From assembly GCA_009733775.1 (NCBI GenBank), contig WOGZ01000025.1, positions 165,490 to 229,489 on the forward strand: 64,000 nucleotides of DNA. Direction: 5' to 3'. Shown here piece after piece: positions 46,129 to 58,642 of the stretch. Made by a program: the position numbers and the translations under genes. The stretch's first letter is position 1, and each line of letters begins with the position of its first letter. The stretch is from Alectoria sarmentosa (taxonomy: Eukaryota > Ascomycota > Lecanoromycetes > Lecanorales > Parmeliaceae). The notes beneath the pieces are model-generated. The model was given only the letters and a program-made list of their open reading frames with translations. It did no database searches and was not told where the DNA came from.

Positions 46129-46520
46129 TCCCCTTGGTCGTCAAGGTCGAGGTGATTCCATCGACCAGGACAATGAAAAGCGTGCGGGATTGAGGGTGTC
46201 GATAGTGAGGAGGCATTGTCTGGAGAGCGCGTGATACCAATGCTTTATTCATTTTGTGTACAAGGGGAGTGAAGCGGCAGTAATGAAGGGAAGCTTCCTA
46301 AGCATCGATCTGTATTCGTGCAGAAAAGTATATGCCAATTTTTCAACCGCTCCCACAACTCCTTGCCATGTAATGCCCGTGAACCCTCTCAAGTACATGA
46401 TTGTAACGAAATGTCTGCTATCGTCAATATTTCAAGAAATCTTTGTGAACTATCGATTGTGCCGCCGTAGCGTGTCGTAGGTCAGTGATATTGAAATCGC
46501 AGTCATCGCCGATCCCGGCT
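46129..46520. other. Short intergenic region
   Basis: Between two plus-strand genes; no feature recognised. Confidence 0.5.
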
Positions 46521-48546
46521 ATGGACACTCTCAACGATTCTCCGGTCCAACTACCAGTTGTGCAGATTTCAATATTTCTTTTGTCAGTCGTTTTTGTCTC
46601 CGCCGCTTTCAAGTACATAGTCCTTGACGATGACGAAGAAAGACCCGTACAGCTTGAAGTCCCCGTACCTGAGCAATGTTCTCCAGAGTGGAAGGGCGAA
46701 GTTCTGGATGAGCCTACAATCAAGGTATTCTTCCCTTCGAAATGGTCGTAAGTAGGCTGACAAAAGTCACAGATCTCAGAATCGAGCGCCATTCGATGCT
46801 ATTGTCCAGCCAATGGCCGACTACTCGGCCTCGTGAACCCATCCACGCCTGATGGAATTGACAGAGCGATAGCCAAAGCCAAGGAGGCTCAGTCAGATTG
46901 GGCGAAGACAACGTTCGAGCAACGACGGAGGGTACTGAAGACGATGCTGAAGTGCGTTAAGCCCAGATCCACAAAGAGAATGATCCGCAAAGATTGAGTT
47001 GACGGCTCTCTGTCTACGCAGATACATCCTCGATAACCAAGAGACCATAGCTACGGTAGCATGTCTAGACTCTGGGAAAACCAAGACCGATGCATCTCTT
47101 GGAGAGATTTTGGTCACGGTGGAGAAGTTGAAGTGGACTATACAGCATGGAGAAAAGGCATTGAGGCCGGAGAAAAGACCGACGAACTTCCTCATGATGT
47201 ACAAGTATAATGAAGTCAGATGGGAGCCGTTAGGGGTCATCGCTGCATGTATTAGCTGGAAGTATGTTTTGCGTCTCGGTGGAGATACTGTCAAGATAGT
47301 CTCGGACCGCTGACTTGACGCAGTTATCCTGTAGATACCCCCTCCATCAGTTCCTCTCCGGGTCAGCTAATCTATGCCCTAGTTCCACAACTTCATGGGT
47401 CCCTTGATATCCACTCTTCTCACCGGCTCTGCGCTCGTCGTCAAAGCCTCTGAGTCTACTGCGTGGTCGACTCAATATTTCGGGTCTATTGCCCGCGCAG
47501 CCCTGGTCTCTTGTGGCCATTCTGCCAATCTAGTCCAGCCCGTGCTATGTTGGCCGCAGACCGTGTCCCATCTCACGTCTCATCCGGGGATAAGTCACGT
47601 AACTTTCATCGGCTCGCGCCCTATCGCCCACCATGTTGCCCTTTCCGCCGCCCGCTCCCTTACTCCTCTATGCCTTGAACTCGGAGGCAAGGATCCTGCC
47701 ATACTGCTCAATGACATTGAGAGACTTGGAAGGGTAGCTAGCATACTTATGCGAGGAACTTTTCAATCAGCTGGGCAGAATTGCATTGGCATCGAGCGCA
47801 TCATCTGCCTCCATAAAGTGTACTCCCAACTTGTAACCATTCTCGAATCTCGAATCAAGGCTTTGCGTGTAGGCTCTGCTCTCGACGATCCCAACGACGT
47901 GGAAGTTGGAGCCATGATATCAGATGCTCGCTTTGGGCAATTAGAAAAGCTCACAAGTGACGCCATCAAACAAGGAGCGAGATGTCTTGTTGGCGGAAAA
48001 CGATTCGTGCACCCTAGATACCCAAAAGGTCACTACTTTCAGCCTACACTGCTTGTCGATGTCACGACGTCGATGCGTATAGCAAATGAGGAGCTCTTTG
48101 CGCCCATCTGCGTTGTTATGCGAGCTTCTTCATTGGATGAGGCGATCGGCATAGCCAATTCAACTCCATACGCTCTTGGCGCCAGTGTTTTTGGAAAAGC
48201 TACCAAAGATTTGGAGAGAGTGGCAAAGGAGATCAAAGCGGGCATGATCAGCATCAACGATTTCGCTGTCTACTACGCAGTCTCACTACCTTTCGGCGGC
48301 GTCAAAGGTAGTGGCTACGGAAGATTTGGTGGAGAGGAAGGACTCAGATCAATCTGCAATACCAAAGCCATCTGTCGAGATAGGTTTCCGGGCTTGATCA
48401 GCACTTCGATACCGCCAGCGCTAGACTACCCAATCGAAGGAGCAAGAAGGGCTTGGGAGGTGTGCAAAGGTGTTGTTGAGCTAGGGTATGGGATCGAATT
48501 GTTTAGGAGAGCTGGAGGGCTATGGAGAATTGTGAAGAATGGGTAG
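46521..48546 (+). CDS. MSC7: Msc7-type membrane-anchored aldehyde dehydrogenase
   Basis: NAD(P)-dependent aldehyde dehydrogenase related to yeast Msc7. Exons 46521-46724, 46773-46951, 47022-47261, 47324-47330 and 47383-48546 give 597 residues. An N-terminal membrane segment (LPVVQISIFLLSVVFVSAAF) anchors the protein. The Rossmann/catalytic part contains CYCPANGRLLG, SWNYPFHNFMGP, LELGGKDPA (general-base Glu), and GQNCIG with the nucleophile Cys at about 344. Later come EELFAPICVV and LPFGGVKGSGYGRFGGEEGL, all diagnostic of the superfamily. Exon 4 is only 7 nt (TTATCCT); it is required to spell SWNYPFHN and is bounded by CGCAG and GTAGAT. The physiological substrate is not known from sequence. 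Confidence 0.93.
47324..47330 (+). other. MSC7: 7-nt microexon of the MSC7-type gene
   Basis: TTATCCT between a CAG acceptor (47321-47323) and a GTAGAT donor (47331). With flanking exons it completes the conserved ALDH motif WNYPF. Skipping it would break the frame. Confidence 0.88.
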
Positions 48547-48815
48547 ACTGTTCGGAAAGTAACGACCGCAATGCACGCACTTTCTCAGCTCCGACTGTAA
48601 CCGCTGCCTCAACCCAAGGAATAGGGTCTAGCATCCTGCGGGACGATAACTCGAGCTTTCACGATTTCCGATTTGGTCCGCTCTCGTCTTACTTGACAAT
48701 TGGCGACGTCCACGGGTTCGAGTGTCCAGGAGTCCGCTTGCATTTGATAGCTCCAGTCTTTGCTTTCTATTCTGTTCTGCTGTACTGACTCGCAGCAGCG
48801 ACATCGTCCTTCAAA

Positions 48816-49844
48816 ATGGACGTGTCCAAGCCGAAAGTGCCAATGCGGCTTCTCTGCTTTGGCTTTCCTCGCAGTGTGACATTATGTATGCAGCCTCTCA
48901 TAGTTCCATGACCGCCATTCGCGCTGTCCCTTTCATCCCTTTCTCTCGCCTTTGTTTCAAGCGAAATATTAGCCATACGGAAGAAACATCCAGCTGTGCT
49001 TGAATTCCCCGTCGTCCACTCAACTTTTCATGGATAAAACGAGTCTTACGCTCCTTCCTCTACCATGCAGCCGCGCGAACAGCCCTCCTCCGACTCGGTT
49101 ACACATCCTGCTATCACTACTTCGCCTGGATCCAAAACCCTCAACACAGCGCTTTGTGGAAACATACGAGACCAAGTTTCTCAATCAAAGCACTTTCGCC
49201 CGAAAAGACTTGGATGAACTATTGGGAGATTGTCAGGTACGATCTAGTACTTTCGAGATGGCCACTCGTTTTCCTAAACTGGTAGTTCTTGATATTTCCT
49301 TTTTTATCAGGCCATAACGGACAACCCCTTCATCTACTTCGCCCCGGAACTCATCGCCGCATGCCCCGAAGTAAAAGTGATTTTGCAAACTCGCGATCTT
49401 GACTCCCGGTACACCTCCTCCCGCGCCACCATCTTCGCATTCTTGCACGACCCTTTCATAAATTACCTATGCGTTCTCGACAACAGTATGGCGCAATGGT
49501 GGCCCGTAAGCTACAAGCTTTACTATGCAGCTTCCGGAGGCAGCCATGAGTGGGGAAAAGCAATTGCGGTGCACCAAAAGTTGATGGATAAGGTGAGGGA
49601 GCTGGTACCGAAGGAAGGGCTGTTCGAGTGGAAGGCGCAGGATGGGTGGGGTCCGTTGTGTGAATTCTTGGGGGAGAAACAACGAGAGGAAGCTTTTCCT
49701 AGGGTCAATGAAGGCGCGGAGTTTGCAAAGTTGATTACGGATATTAAACGGGATTTGCTGACGAAAGCGGCAAAGAGAGCGGGCCCGTGGGCGACTAGCC
49801 TTGTAGTGGTAGGGATGGGGATCTGGTGGGCGAAGAAGGGGTGA
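48816..49844 (+). pseudogene. Sulfotransferase-like (Sulfotransfer_4 type) gene with a frameshift
   Basis: P-loop sulfotransferase-like family common in fungi; in an intact member the fold would bind a PAPS-type donor. Exon 1 from ATG 48816 gives MDVSKPKVPMRLLCFGFPRS, the strand and start of the P-loop. After an intron of uncertain acceptor, one frame gives ARTALLRLGYTSCYHYFAWI up to QNPQHSALW. The family pattern then continues in another frame (YETKFLNQSTFARKDLDELL). An intron at 49237-49311 joins GDCQ to AITDNPFIYFAPELIAACPE, followed by VKVILQTRDLDSRY. The C-terminus is a hydrophobic tail (SLVVVGMGIWW). The shift lies in GTGGAAAC near 49156-49162, consistent with loss of one G. Either a recent pseudogene or a sequencing error. 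Confidence 0.65.
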
Positions 49845-50654
49845 TTGACTATTGTACAATGACTTGTGGTAAAGGGAGAAGGTAGGGTTTGAGGAGTACG
49901 TCGTGCAAGTGGGAAAACTCAGAACAGGATTTGGTCTTAGCATGCGTAGCAGAAAGGGGAATTGTCTTCAAGACAGTAGGTACAGTTCAAAAGACACTCG
50001 GGCTAAGAAGACAGATGACCAGGCATGATGTTGCAATTGCAAATGATGCAAATTTTGCTAGGATAGGTGCCAAGAGCGGACATTGACCGAGCGTTCCTAG
50101 AGTGAGTTAGGTGTCGATGCAAGAAAGGCAAGTGTGGAGAAAAGAGAAGATCAGAGTAAGGTAATGAAGGGAAGGTACAAGCAAGGGTTGTGGTCTCAGG
50201 TGTATGGATTCCCTTGTCATTTGGATTGAACAACGACGGTATTGCAAGCATTGCAAGTATTGAAAGCATTGAAGCAATAAGTTGGAAGAAGCCCGTGATA
50301 CAAGCAGTACTGAGTAGACTGTACAGCAGCATAATTAGTAGTCATTAAATACCTCAGGTATCCTAAAGTACGACATTAATTAGTAAGAGACACAGATCTT
50401 GGCTTCGGTAACCGAATGTCAGTGTATTTATTTCGTCATTCCTGTAGTAAAAGTAATACATGATTAAGCCTGTATTTTAAATACGCGACCAGATAGGCCT
50501 GAGCCCCCCCATGCTTGTGACGTAGGACGGCATTATCCTTACCACTCTCCTCGAAGCTCGTCGAACACCGTCTTCTCTCCTTCACCTCTTTGAACTTCTA
50601 CATATACTCCCCTACTCGCACTTCTATTGATCTGTCTTCAACATCTCATCCAAA
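49845..50654. other. Intergenic, promoter side of small gene
   Basis: No gene supported. A short imperfect GCAAGCATT/GCAAGTATT/GAAAGCATT repeat occurs near 50244-50272. A CT-rich stretch precedes the next gene. Confidence 0.5.
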
Positions 50655-51114
50655 ATGCCCGTTCACCCATCCGAGGAAGAAGCGCCTGCCGGCATCTACG
50701 AAAAGATTGCCAAGGATCCTTCTTCGACAACGGAATCAACAGCCAGCGATCACGGTAGGTGGCCTTTCGATTTAATTCTTCTGTCTGCTACTACGATTCC
50801 GTTCGCAAGGCGTGCTAGAGAGCACAACATCCTTTCCCGTTTGACCCCCCTCAACGTGTCTTATTCAACCTCCAAAGTGAACCTCTGACTCGATGTCTTG
50901 CAGAAAATCATGAGAACGAGCACACTCCTGGCAAAGCGTCCGCGCAAGACCATCAATCCAAAGGGCCTGTGATCCCCATGAACATGAGCGGTATGTCGCC
51001 AACCCGTCATTGCGAACGAAGGCAAATTGGCTGATATTTCATGACGCTCCAGATATGCCACCCAAGGTTAGCAAGGAGGAGCTGAGGGCTCGTTCTGAGG
51101 AGCTCAACAATTGA
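50655..51114 (+). CDS. Small acidic protein, unrecognised
   Basis: Exons 50655-50754, 50904-50990 and 51053-51114 give 82 residues: MPVHPSEEEAPAGIYEKIAK at the start, a polar His/Glu-rich middle, and a C-terminus reading DMPPKVSKEELRARSEELNN. Introns have GTAGGT/TTGCAG and GTATGT/CTCCAG ends, and both joins keep frame. Composition suggests an intrinsically disordered protein. The MPPK-xS-KEEL-xAR motif is familiar from small fungal proteins of unknown role. No domain, signal peptide or membrane segment. Confidence 0.7.
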
Positions 51115-51361
51115 GGTGACTCTTCCTGTTCGTCTATCGGTTTCATTTCTGGTACTGCAGAAGGTAATGCTGACGTTTAGGCAGGCGACAGAAACCCTCA
51201 GAGAAGATATGAAGCAGTGTGCCCTGTGACAACAGAAGTTCTCAGAAAAGCAACCAGATGGATGATCGGTAGCATGGAAGTCTTGATGGCGTGGAAGGAG
51301 GTTGCCTAGCATATCCAGGAATTGGGATCACCTTCTTTCAGTTTCAGAATTCAAGCCTTGT

Positions 51362-52045
51362 CTATGATGAATGTTCGATGTCAATCATGCTGTATGGTGT
51401 TAAGCCCGGTTTCTGCTGTCGCTCGTACTGTCTAATTCGAGGGTAGCGGCCACAGATTTCGAGTATATTGTCCACCATCACCCCTGCCTGCCTCTGCACC
51501 TCGGTGAAGCTCGTTTCAATACTATTTTGCAGAACATGAACGTCTACAGTGCCTATCAGAGCCTCCGGTGTACGCTCCCATGTCAAAGTAACTGGACTGC
51601 TGTTCGGTTTAGATCCTTTCCTTGGACTGGCATCTGAATCCACTAGTCTTTTTCCGTTCTTATCGAATCCTCTCATTCTCAGAGCCCCTGTCACGGCTTG
51701 GTCAATTCTCCTTGTTGCCCAGCTCCTAACAACCCTCTTCTTCTGCATTGGATTGCTTGTGAAATCCATCCGTAATCCTACCTGGCGCTCATCGCCATCT
51801 AGGATGGCCTGAAATCGCTTTCGAGTGGGCAAATAGAGAACATGAGATCGGTCGCTTAGAATCTTGTAGGCGTTATGTGAGATCCTGTGCTTTGGAGATA
51901 CAAAGACCCGACACATAGTGAGGGAGCTTATGGAGAGGGATTGGGGAAAGCCGCGGCCGTCAAAGTTTTTTGTTTTTAGAGTCCTCCGGGTCCCACAATT
52001 GAGCAGAAACGCGCTTGGTAGCGTTGCATGACCGGCTCGAAGCAT
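51362..52045 (-). CDS. Unrecognised protein at the edge of the AT-rich block
   Basis: Single open frame of 227 codons from ATG 52045. The first ~35 residues (MLRAGHATLPSAFLLNCGTR then RTLKTKNF) are basic and hydroxylated, like a mitochondrial presequence; this is inference. The middle is basic (KKRVVRSWATRRIDQAV, RMRGFDKNGKRL) and the C-terminal part includes ALIGTVDVHVLQNSIETSF and AGVMVDNILEICGRYP. I do not recognise a family. Codon composition is normal for the window, showing no leakage of the AT-rich mutations although the start is only about 170 bp from the boundary. Confidence 0.6.
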   Translation of the reverse strand: MLRAGHATLPSAFLLNCGTRRTLKTKNFDGRGFPQSLSISSLTMCRVFVSPKHRISHNAYKILSDRSHVLYLPTRKRFQAILDGDERQVGLRMDFTSNPMQKKRVVRSWATRRIDQAVTGALRMRGFDKNGKRLVDSDASPRKGSKPNSSPVTLTWERTPEALIGTVDVHVLQNSIETSFTEVQRQAGVMVDNILEICGRYPRIRQYERQQKPGLTPYSMIDIEHSS

Positions 52046-52672
52046 GACTTGAGATCAATTCCCTTATTGTATAGAAATTCCAGTTTCTGAGCCGTGATCC
52101 TCGGATCCAGAGAAGCAGCGCGTGCGCGCTAGGCGGCTCGCCGCCGCTCGTCTCTCCTAGCGTGTTCAAAAAGAATGCGAAAGCTTGGCATTTCAACTCG
52201 CTCTCCCTTTCCTAAGGGAACAATTAATCTTACTTACATATGAAAATAATATACGTGAAAGTTAATCTTTCTATTATCACAACTTCAATTTCATCGAAAT
52301 TTCAAAATTATTTCATATATTTATCGAGATATATAAGATATAAACTTTAAAGAGTTTTAATATTTAAAAATTATTTTAAAGTTTCTCAAACTTCGACTCT
52401 TTAATTATTACATTTTAATAAATTAATAATTTAATTTTTAATAAAATATTGTCACGATTCGAAAACACGTTTTTATTCAAAATTTTAAGTTATATTTATT
52501 TCAATTATTCGAATATTGTTATTATTTAATTTATTTAAATTTTAATTTAAAACGATTAAGTTCGTTTTATTTTAATTAATTAAATATCGCGTTAATCGTA
52601 TTCGACTTAACGCTCGAATTATAAAGAATATTTAAATATAAAAAAAATTCTTTTTTCTTTTTTCTTTTTGCG

Positions 52673-52971
52673 TGTAAAACGTATTATCTACGTCGTTAAG
52701 TAAACGCAAATAAATAAATATATATAAAAAACGTAATGTTATTATTAAATTTAATGATTAAATTGTGTAATAAAATTAATCTTTAAAAATCAAAAGAAAA
52801 TCTTAAAACATATTAAATAAATATATGTTTGTTAAATATTTTCATTAACGAAATAATTGCGAAGTTAATTTAATTAAATCTAAATCTTATAGCTTTCATA
52901 AAAACTTATAAAAAATAACGTCACGATAACGCATATCTTATATGAGACGCATGCGATTATTCGATTTAATA
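52673..52971 (-). repeat. 3' LTR of the Gypsy relic
   Basis: 299 bp beginning TGTAAAACGTATTAT on the plus strand; matches 59540-59838 along its full length with mostly transition differences. Confidence 0.93.
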
Positions 52972-55900
52972 ATTGTTTTTTCTTTTAAACTTTGATCTTT
53001 AAATGCTTATATTAAAAAAAAACTTTATATAATATTTATTAAAAAACCTTCAAATTTCATAAAGAAAATAAGAAAAAAGAGTTATTATAACGTTATCGTT
53101 TTTATAATATAACATTATAATTTATAATAAAATAGTTTCTTAACGTTAAATAATAACAATAATTATATTATATTATTAACTTTATAATATTTTTTTAAAA
53201 TGTTAAATTATAAACATTTTTAATAAAGCGACGTAATCGATAAAAATTTCTTTTTATTATATATATTTCTTTTTTTAAATCTTTAATAACGATACTTTAA
53301 TTATAACGATTTCGTTTTTTTTATATTAAAAAACAATAATAAAGTTGAGAGGCGACGTATTTTATAAATATTATAATAATAATATGTATTCGCTAACGTT
53401 GCTAAGGCGCGCGTTATTATTCGATATTCGTTTATTATCGTATCGCGACGTTGAATTATATATAAAAACTCAATTTTTTTCTTTTATTTTATTTTTTTTA
53501 TAATTTTTTTTATTTCATTCGTGAATATTTGATTTAATTATGCGATAATAATAACATTATAATTAATTTCGTATATAATCTTCTCGTTATAACATAAATT
53601 TAAGATTATTATAAATATCGCAATTTCGTCGTTTACGTTTAATGATTTCATTAATACGATTTATAAACATTTTATATAATAAAATAATAACATTAATATT
53701 AACAATAATAACATTATTATTATTATTAACATTATTAACAATAAATTCATTATTATTTAATAATCGCAATTGTTAATTATTAATTATTTTGTTTTATCAT
53801 CGCTTAATAATCGACATCGTTAATAATTTATAATAATTAATTTATTATATAAAATTTGTTTTTATAAGAAAAACGACCTTTATATCCGCGATGAATCTTT
53901 TTTATATATTAAATATAAGATAAATAAATGTGATATCGATCATTACGTTGAAATTTCATTTATTTATTAAAATAAAATGCGGAGAAATTTGCGACGTGTA
54001 TAATATTATAATTTAACATTTGATTTTACTCGCGCACGAGCGCATATTAATAAAAAGATTATTTAATAACGTAAATAACAAAAGCGTACGATAATAATAA
54101 TTTTAATTATTTTTATTATTATTGTTAATTTATAATGTAAACTCGACGCGATAAATAAGCGCATCAACGAATTAAAGAATATAAACACGCTTTTAAAATA
54201 AAAATTCAATAATTTACGTGAATTCGAAAAAAAATTAATGAATAATGATAAATTTTTTTCGAAGAATTTGAAATCGAATGTTATTTCAACGAATGATTTT
54301 ATAAATAATGATAACGTTACGTTATCGACTCTCTTTAAGAAATTCGCTCTCAATTTAATGTTCAATTAAAAGGTTTATGATATCGAAAAAACGTAATAAA
54401 ATTAAATAACGATTTGTTTTTACGATAACGTTGATATAAAAAATTTAAAATAATCTTTTTAATAACATTTTTGAGTATTCTTTTTAAAAATTATGTTTAT
54501 AATAATAATATATATTTTAATGCAATACACTCTCGTTATAACATTTTATAATTTAAATAATAAATAATAATATCATTTTTTAATATATATGTTCATTATA
54601 ATAAAAATTTAAAAACGCGCTCGTAATAAAAATATCGTTTTTAAACATTATAATCTTCGATAAGCATTTAAGTTTTATTACGTTATTTTCGCTTATTACG
54701 CGATGATATTTTATATAATCGATTAAACTTTTCAAAATCGAGCTCTTTATTTTATTATTTTCGTTTATTATTTAATTATTTATTAAAAATATCGATTAAA
54801 TCGTTAATATTCAAAATATTTTTATTTAATTTTTATTAATTATATTTATTATTTTAATTAATTCATTTAATTTTATATTAAACGTCTTTTTTGTTTTTAA
54901 TTTTATCGATAAAATTATCGATTTTTTACATTTTATCATTATCAATAAGATCAAAGATTTATATAAATAAAACATTTATTTCATTCGCGCACTCGCGATG
55001 ATGATAAAACTTAAATAACGATATATAAAAAATATTATAAATTTTATAAAAAGAAGATAATAATAATTAATACATTTACGCGTTTATTTTATTCGTGATT
55101 CGAAAGAATTTTATGAATTTATGAAAGAATTTTTTATTTAAACGTTTTTGTTTAAGATTTTTGATCGTTAACATTATTAAATTGTTTATTTTATAACTTT
55201 AAGATTAATGCAATTTATTATATTATTTGATTTGAATTGCGATAGCGCTTCGAAAACGATTCGCAATTTCATTTCATAATGTTTATAACCTTTTTTTTTA
55301 TTATTTATAGCGAATATTTTCTTTTTAATAAAATTGTCTTCGATTTTTCATCGAATTTTAAAATAATAATTATATATCAAAAAACGATATCGTTTCGATA
55401 AAGAAATGTTAATTATTTATATATGCAAATTTTATTATAAATAATAATTTGATTCAATTCGTTTATTTATTATTAATAAATATACGCAAAAAATGTTTTA
55501 ATATTTGATTTTATTATTTAATTTATTTATTCGTTTATGAATAAAAGGTGATGTTTAAACGTCGTTTAATTTTGAAATGAAAATAAATAATTAATTAAAA
55601 GTTATTAATAAATATAAAGTCTCGATCGTTAACGATATCGTTTAATATATTATAATAATATATTATTTTATTATAAAATATTTCCGCCAGCGTAACGACA
55701 TCGATTATGATTTTCACAAATAAATATTTAATCATTTTTATAAATCGATTTATTATCATTAAAATAACGTTATATATAACGTTTTTAAACTTATTTGATA
55801 ATAAAATTATAATAAAATTTATAAAAAGTTTTCTTTATAACTTTATAATAACGAAAAACGAATTAAATTCATTATATAATTAATATCGCGACGACTTCGT

Positions 55901-57369
55901 TCGTTAACATATATTATAAATTTTCGTATATTTTATGATCTTTTTCAAAAACTCGTTTTAATAATATTTTCGAATAAAAAGTTTATGCGTCTTCGCAGCG
56001 TTAAAATGTTTAAATAATAAATTATCATAATAACGATTAATAAGTTTTTTTTTAATAACATTATTTTTAAAAATGTAAAAACGATTATTATATTATAATA
56101 ATCTTTTAAAATCAAAAATTCATTTTTTATTACGTTTTTAACGTCGTTTTAATAACGTATCGAAATTAATACGAAATAAACGCATTCAATTATTATGAGA
56201 TTATAATTCTCGAATTAACTTCTTTATTAATCGATGCGATTTTTTATACGCAATTTTAAATGCGACTTTAATCTTTCTTTTTGAAATAATTATTTAAACA
56301 TTTACAATTTAAAATATAAACGTTATTATAATGATTATTTTTTTGTTTTTTTAAAATAATTTCTCATTAATTTAAAGCGCAAGTTTGTTTTGAAATGTTA
56401 ATAATAATTTAATATTTAATAACGATGCTTTTTTATAATTAGGGCGTCGCGATAACGTATTAATAAAATTTAATTTTTCAATTCAATAAAAAATCTCAAA
56501 ATCATAAATAATTAATTTTAAAATTTATCGAATTTATTTGAAATTAAACTTTTTTTGTTTAAAAAATCTTTTGAAATTATTATAATTAATTCACATCTTG
56601 ATATAATAAGTATTATTTTTTAAATAATATTATTATTATTTTATTATTATTACGATAATAAACAATTTTTGATTATGAATTTCATAATTTTATTTAATAA
56701 AAATCATTTTTCGAGATTAAAAAATAATGAGACGTTAATATTTATATTTATTTTATAAAATAAACATAATTTCGAAATTAAAATTAAAAACATCAATTTT
56801 TATACGCAATTTCGTTTTCGAATTATAATAACGCAAAAATGACGTTTTCGAAAAAATGCGTTTTAATTATAAAAACGCTTTTTCAACGCCTTCGAATCAT
56901 ATAAAAAATTTAAATTTTTTATCGTTTTTGTTATTCTTTAATAAGTCGATTAATAACGTAATTATGATAAAATAATTATAAATAAATCGTCGATAAAAGT
57001 TTATAAAGTTTAAAAAAATTTGCATTTCTCGATAATTCTTTGATTTAAATCAATTTTTAATAATCGTTATTCGCTTTTAATTTATCGTAACGCTTTTAAT
57101 AAACACGATAAATTTTAAAAATTCAATTTATTTAATATAAAATTAATATTTTTTCAAATTAACATATAATTGAAATTAACGCAATCGTTTAAATATTTAT
57201 TTAATATATCGTTAATGTTTCGACGCATCGACGTTATAAATTAAAATATTATTTAAATATATTATATAAATAACATTTATTAAATCGATAAAAACTTTAT
57301 TAATATATATTTAAAATATAATCGAAACATTAATTAATTTAAAAAATATAATTAAATATTCGAAATAAT

Positions 57370-57640
57370 TATAACGAATTCGAAACGTAATCTTTTATTT
57401 ATCGTTTTCTTTAATTCGAATTTTATAATAAACATTTTTTAAATTCAATTTTATAAAAATCTTAACGTCGCATAAACGATTTAATGTTTTCATAATTAAA
57501 AATAACGAATGTCGATTTTTGATAATTATCGCATTTAATTTTTTATAATTTACATATAAACGCAATTCATCGTTTTTTTTAAATACGAATAAAATCGACG
57601 CTTTTGCGAAAAAAATCGAATATCGAATTCAATCTTTATA
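57370..57640 (-). pseudogene. Decayed Gypsy reverse transcriptase
   Basis: Minus-strand reading shows, in order, ASILFVFKKND, VNYKKLNAIIIKNRHSLFLI, FIKLNLKNVYYKIRI and KITFRIR. These correspond to the conserved Ty3/Gypsy blocks normally seen as ...ILFVKKKDG, VDYRxLN-x-ITIKNRYPLP, TKLDLRxAYHRIRI and KTAFRT. Changes such as D to N and R to K are those expected from G-to-A mutation, and stops are present. Confidence 0.85.
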
Positions 57641-58330
57641 AAAAATATTTTTCAAATATCGTCGCAGCTTCGACAATTTCGTTTAAAATAAATTATATAA
57701 AAATTTATATAACGACTTTTAATTATTTTCAATTTTAATGATATAATTCTCTTATTTAAACACAAACAAAATTTCAATTTTTTTTTTAAAAAAAACGTTT
57801 TTATATTTTAACAATTTTTTAGAAATCTTTAAATCAAACACGTTTTTTTTTCGTTTCGCGTCGTTATAATGTATACGATTGCGAATATATTAAGCTTTTT
57901 ATTGATGTTCGCAACGAATTAATCAAATTTCTCAATTTAAATCTTCATTGAATCGCTTTTAAATTAAATAATATATATAATTAATTTAAAACAAATATAT
58001 TTAAAACGACGTTAAAATCTTTTTGATTGATAAAATAAAACAATGTTTTATATTATTTATTTTGATTTCAATTGTTAATTAATTAATAATTTAACATATA
58101 AACGTTATAATAATATATGTTTTAATCGCTTAATGTTTTTAATATTAATAAAATAACGTTATTATAAAATTATAAGTTTTATTAAATTATAAATATTTAT
58201 AATATTAAATTAATATAAGTTTTAAAATTAAATAAAATAACGAGTTATCTCGATTCACTTTAAATTATAATTTATTTTTTTATAATAATAAAAAAAAAAA
58301 TCTTTATTTTTCGTTTTTTTAATTTCGCTT

Positions 58331-58642
58331 TTAAGGCGATTGCGAAATTAAATCGTTTTTTATCGTAATAATAACAACATAAATAATCGATTTATTTTTA
58401 TTTAAATAATTAAATTTAATGTGATTTTTCTTATTATAATGAAAATAAATAAATTTTTTATATTCGATTTCGAATTCGCTTTTTCGTTTATCTTCGTTAT
58501 TTTTATAAATGTGCGAAATTTTAACATTATTATTATAATTAAACTTATTAAATTTCGAGATTTGAAAAATCAAAGACGAAGTTTTTATATTTTTGTTTTC
58601 GAAAGATTTAAAATTCGAATCGCGATCGCTTTTTTCGCGCAC
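58331..58642 (-). pseudogene. Decayed gag fragment with mutated zinc knuckle
   Basis: A 103-codon frame contains YFHYNKKNHIKFNY, which has the exact spacing of a CCHC knuckle (C-x2-C-x4-H-x4-C) with all three cysteines changed to tyrosine and the His retained. Cys to Tyr is TGT to TAT, a single G-to-A change each, as RIP produces. Located 5' of the reverse transcriptase in element orientation, as expected for gag. Confidence 0.8.

Noticed and set aside
1..52000. Biosynthetic gene cluster
   Set aside because: No polyketide synthase, NRPS, terpene cyclase or cluster transcription factor is present; the ALDH and sulfotransferase-like genes do not form a cluster on their own.
54063..54365. 100-codon minus-strand frame in the AT-rich block
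   Set aside because: Lies inside the Gypsy relic, is Phe/Ile/Lys/Asn-rich and shows no motif I recognise; probably a chance gap between stops.
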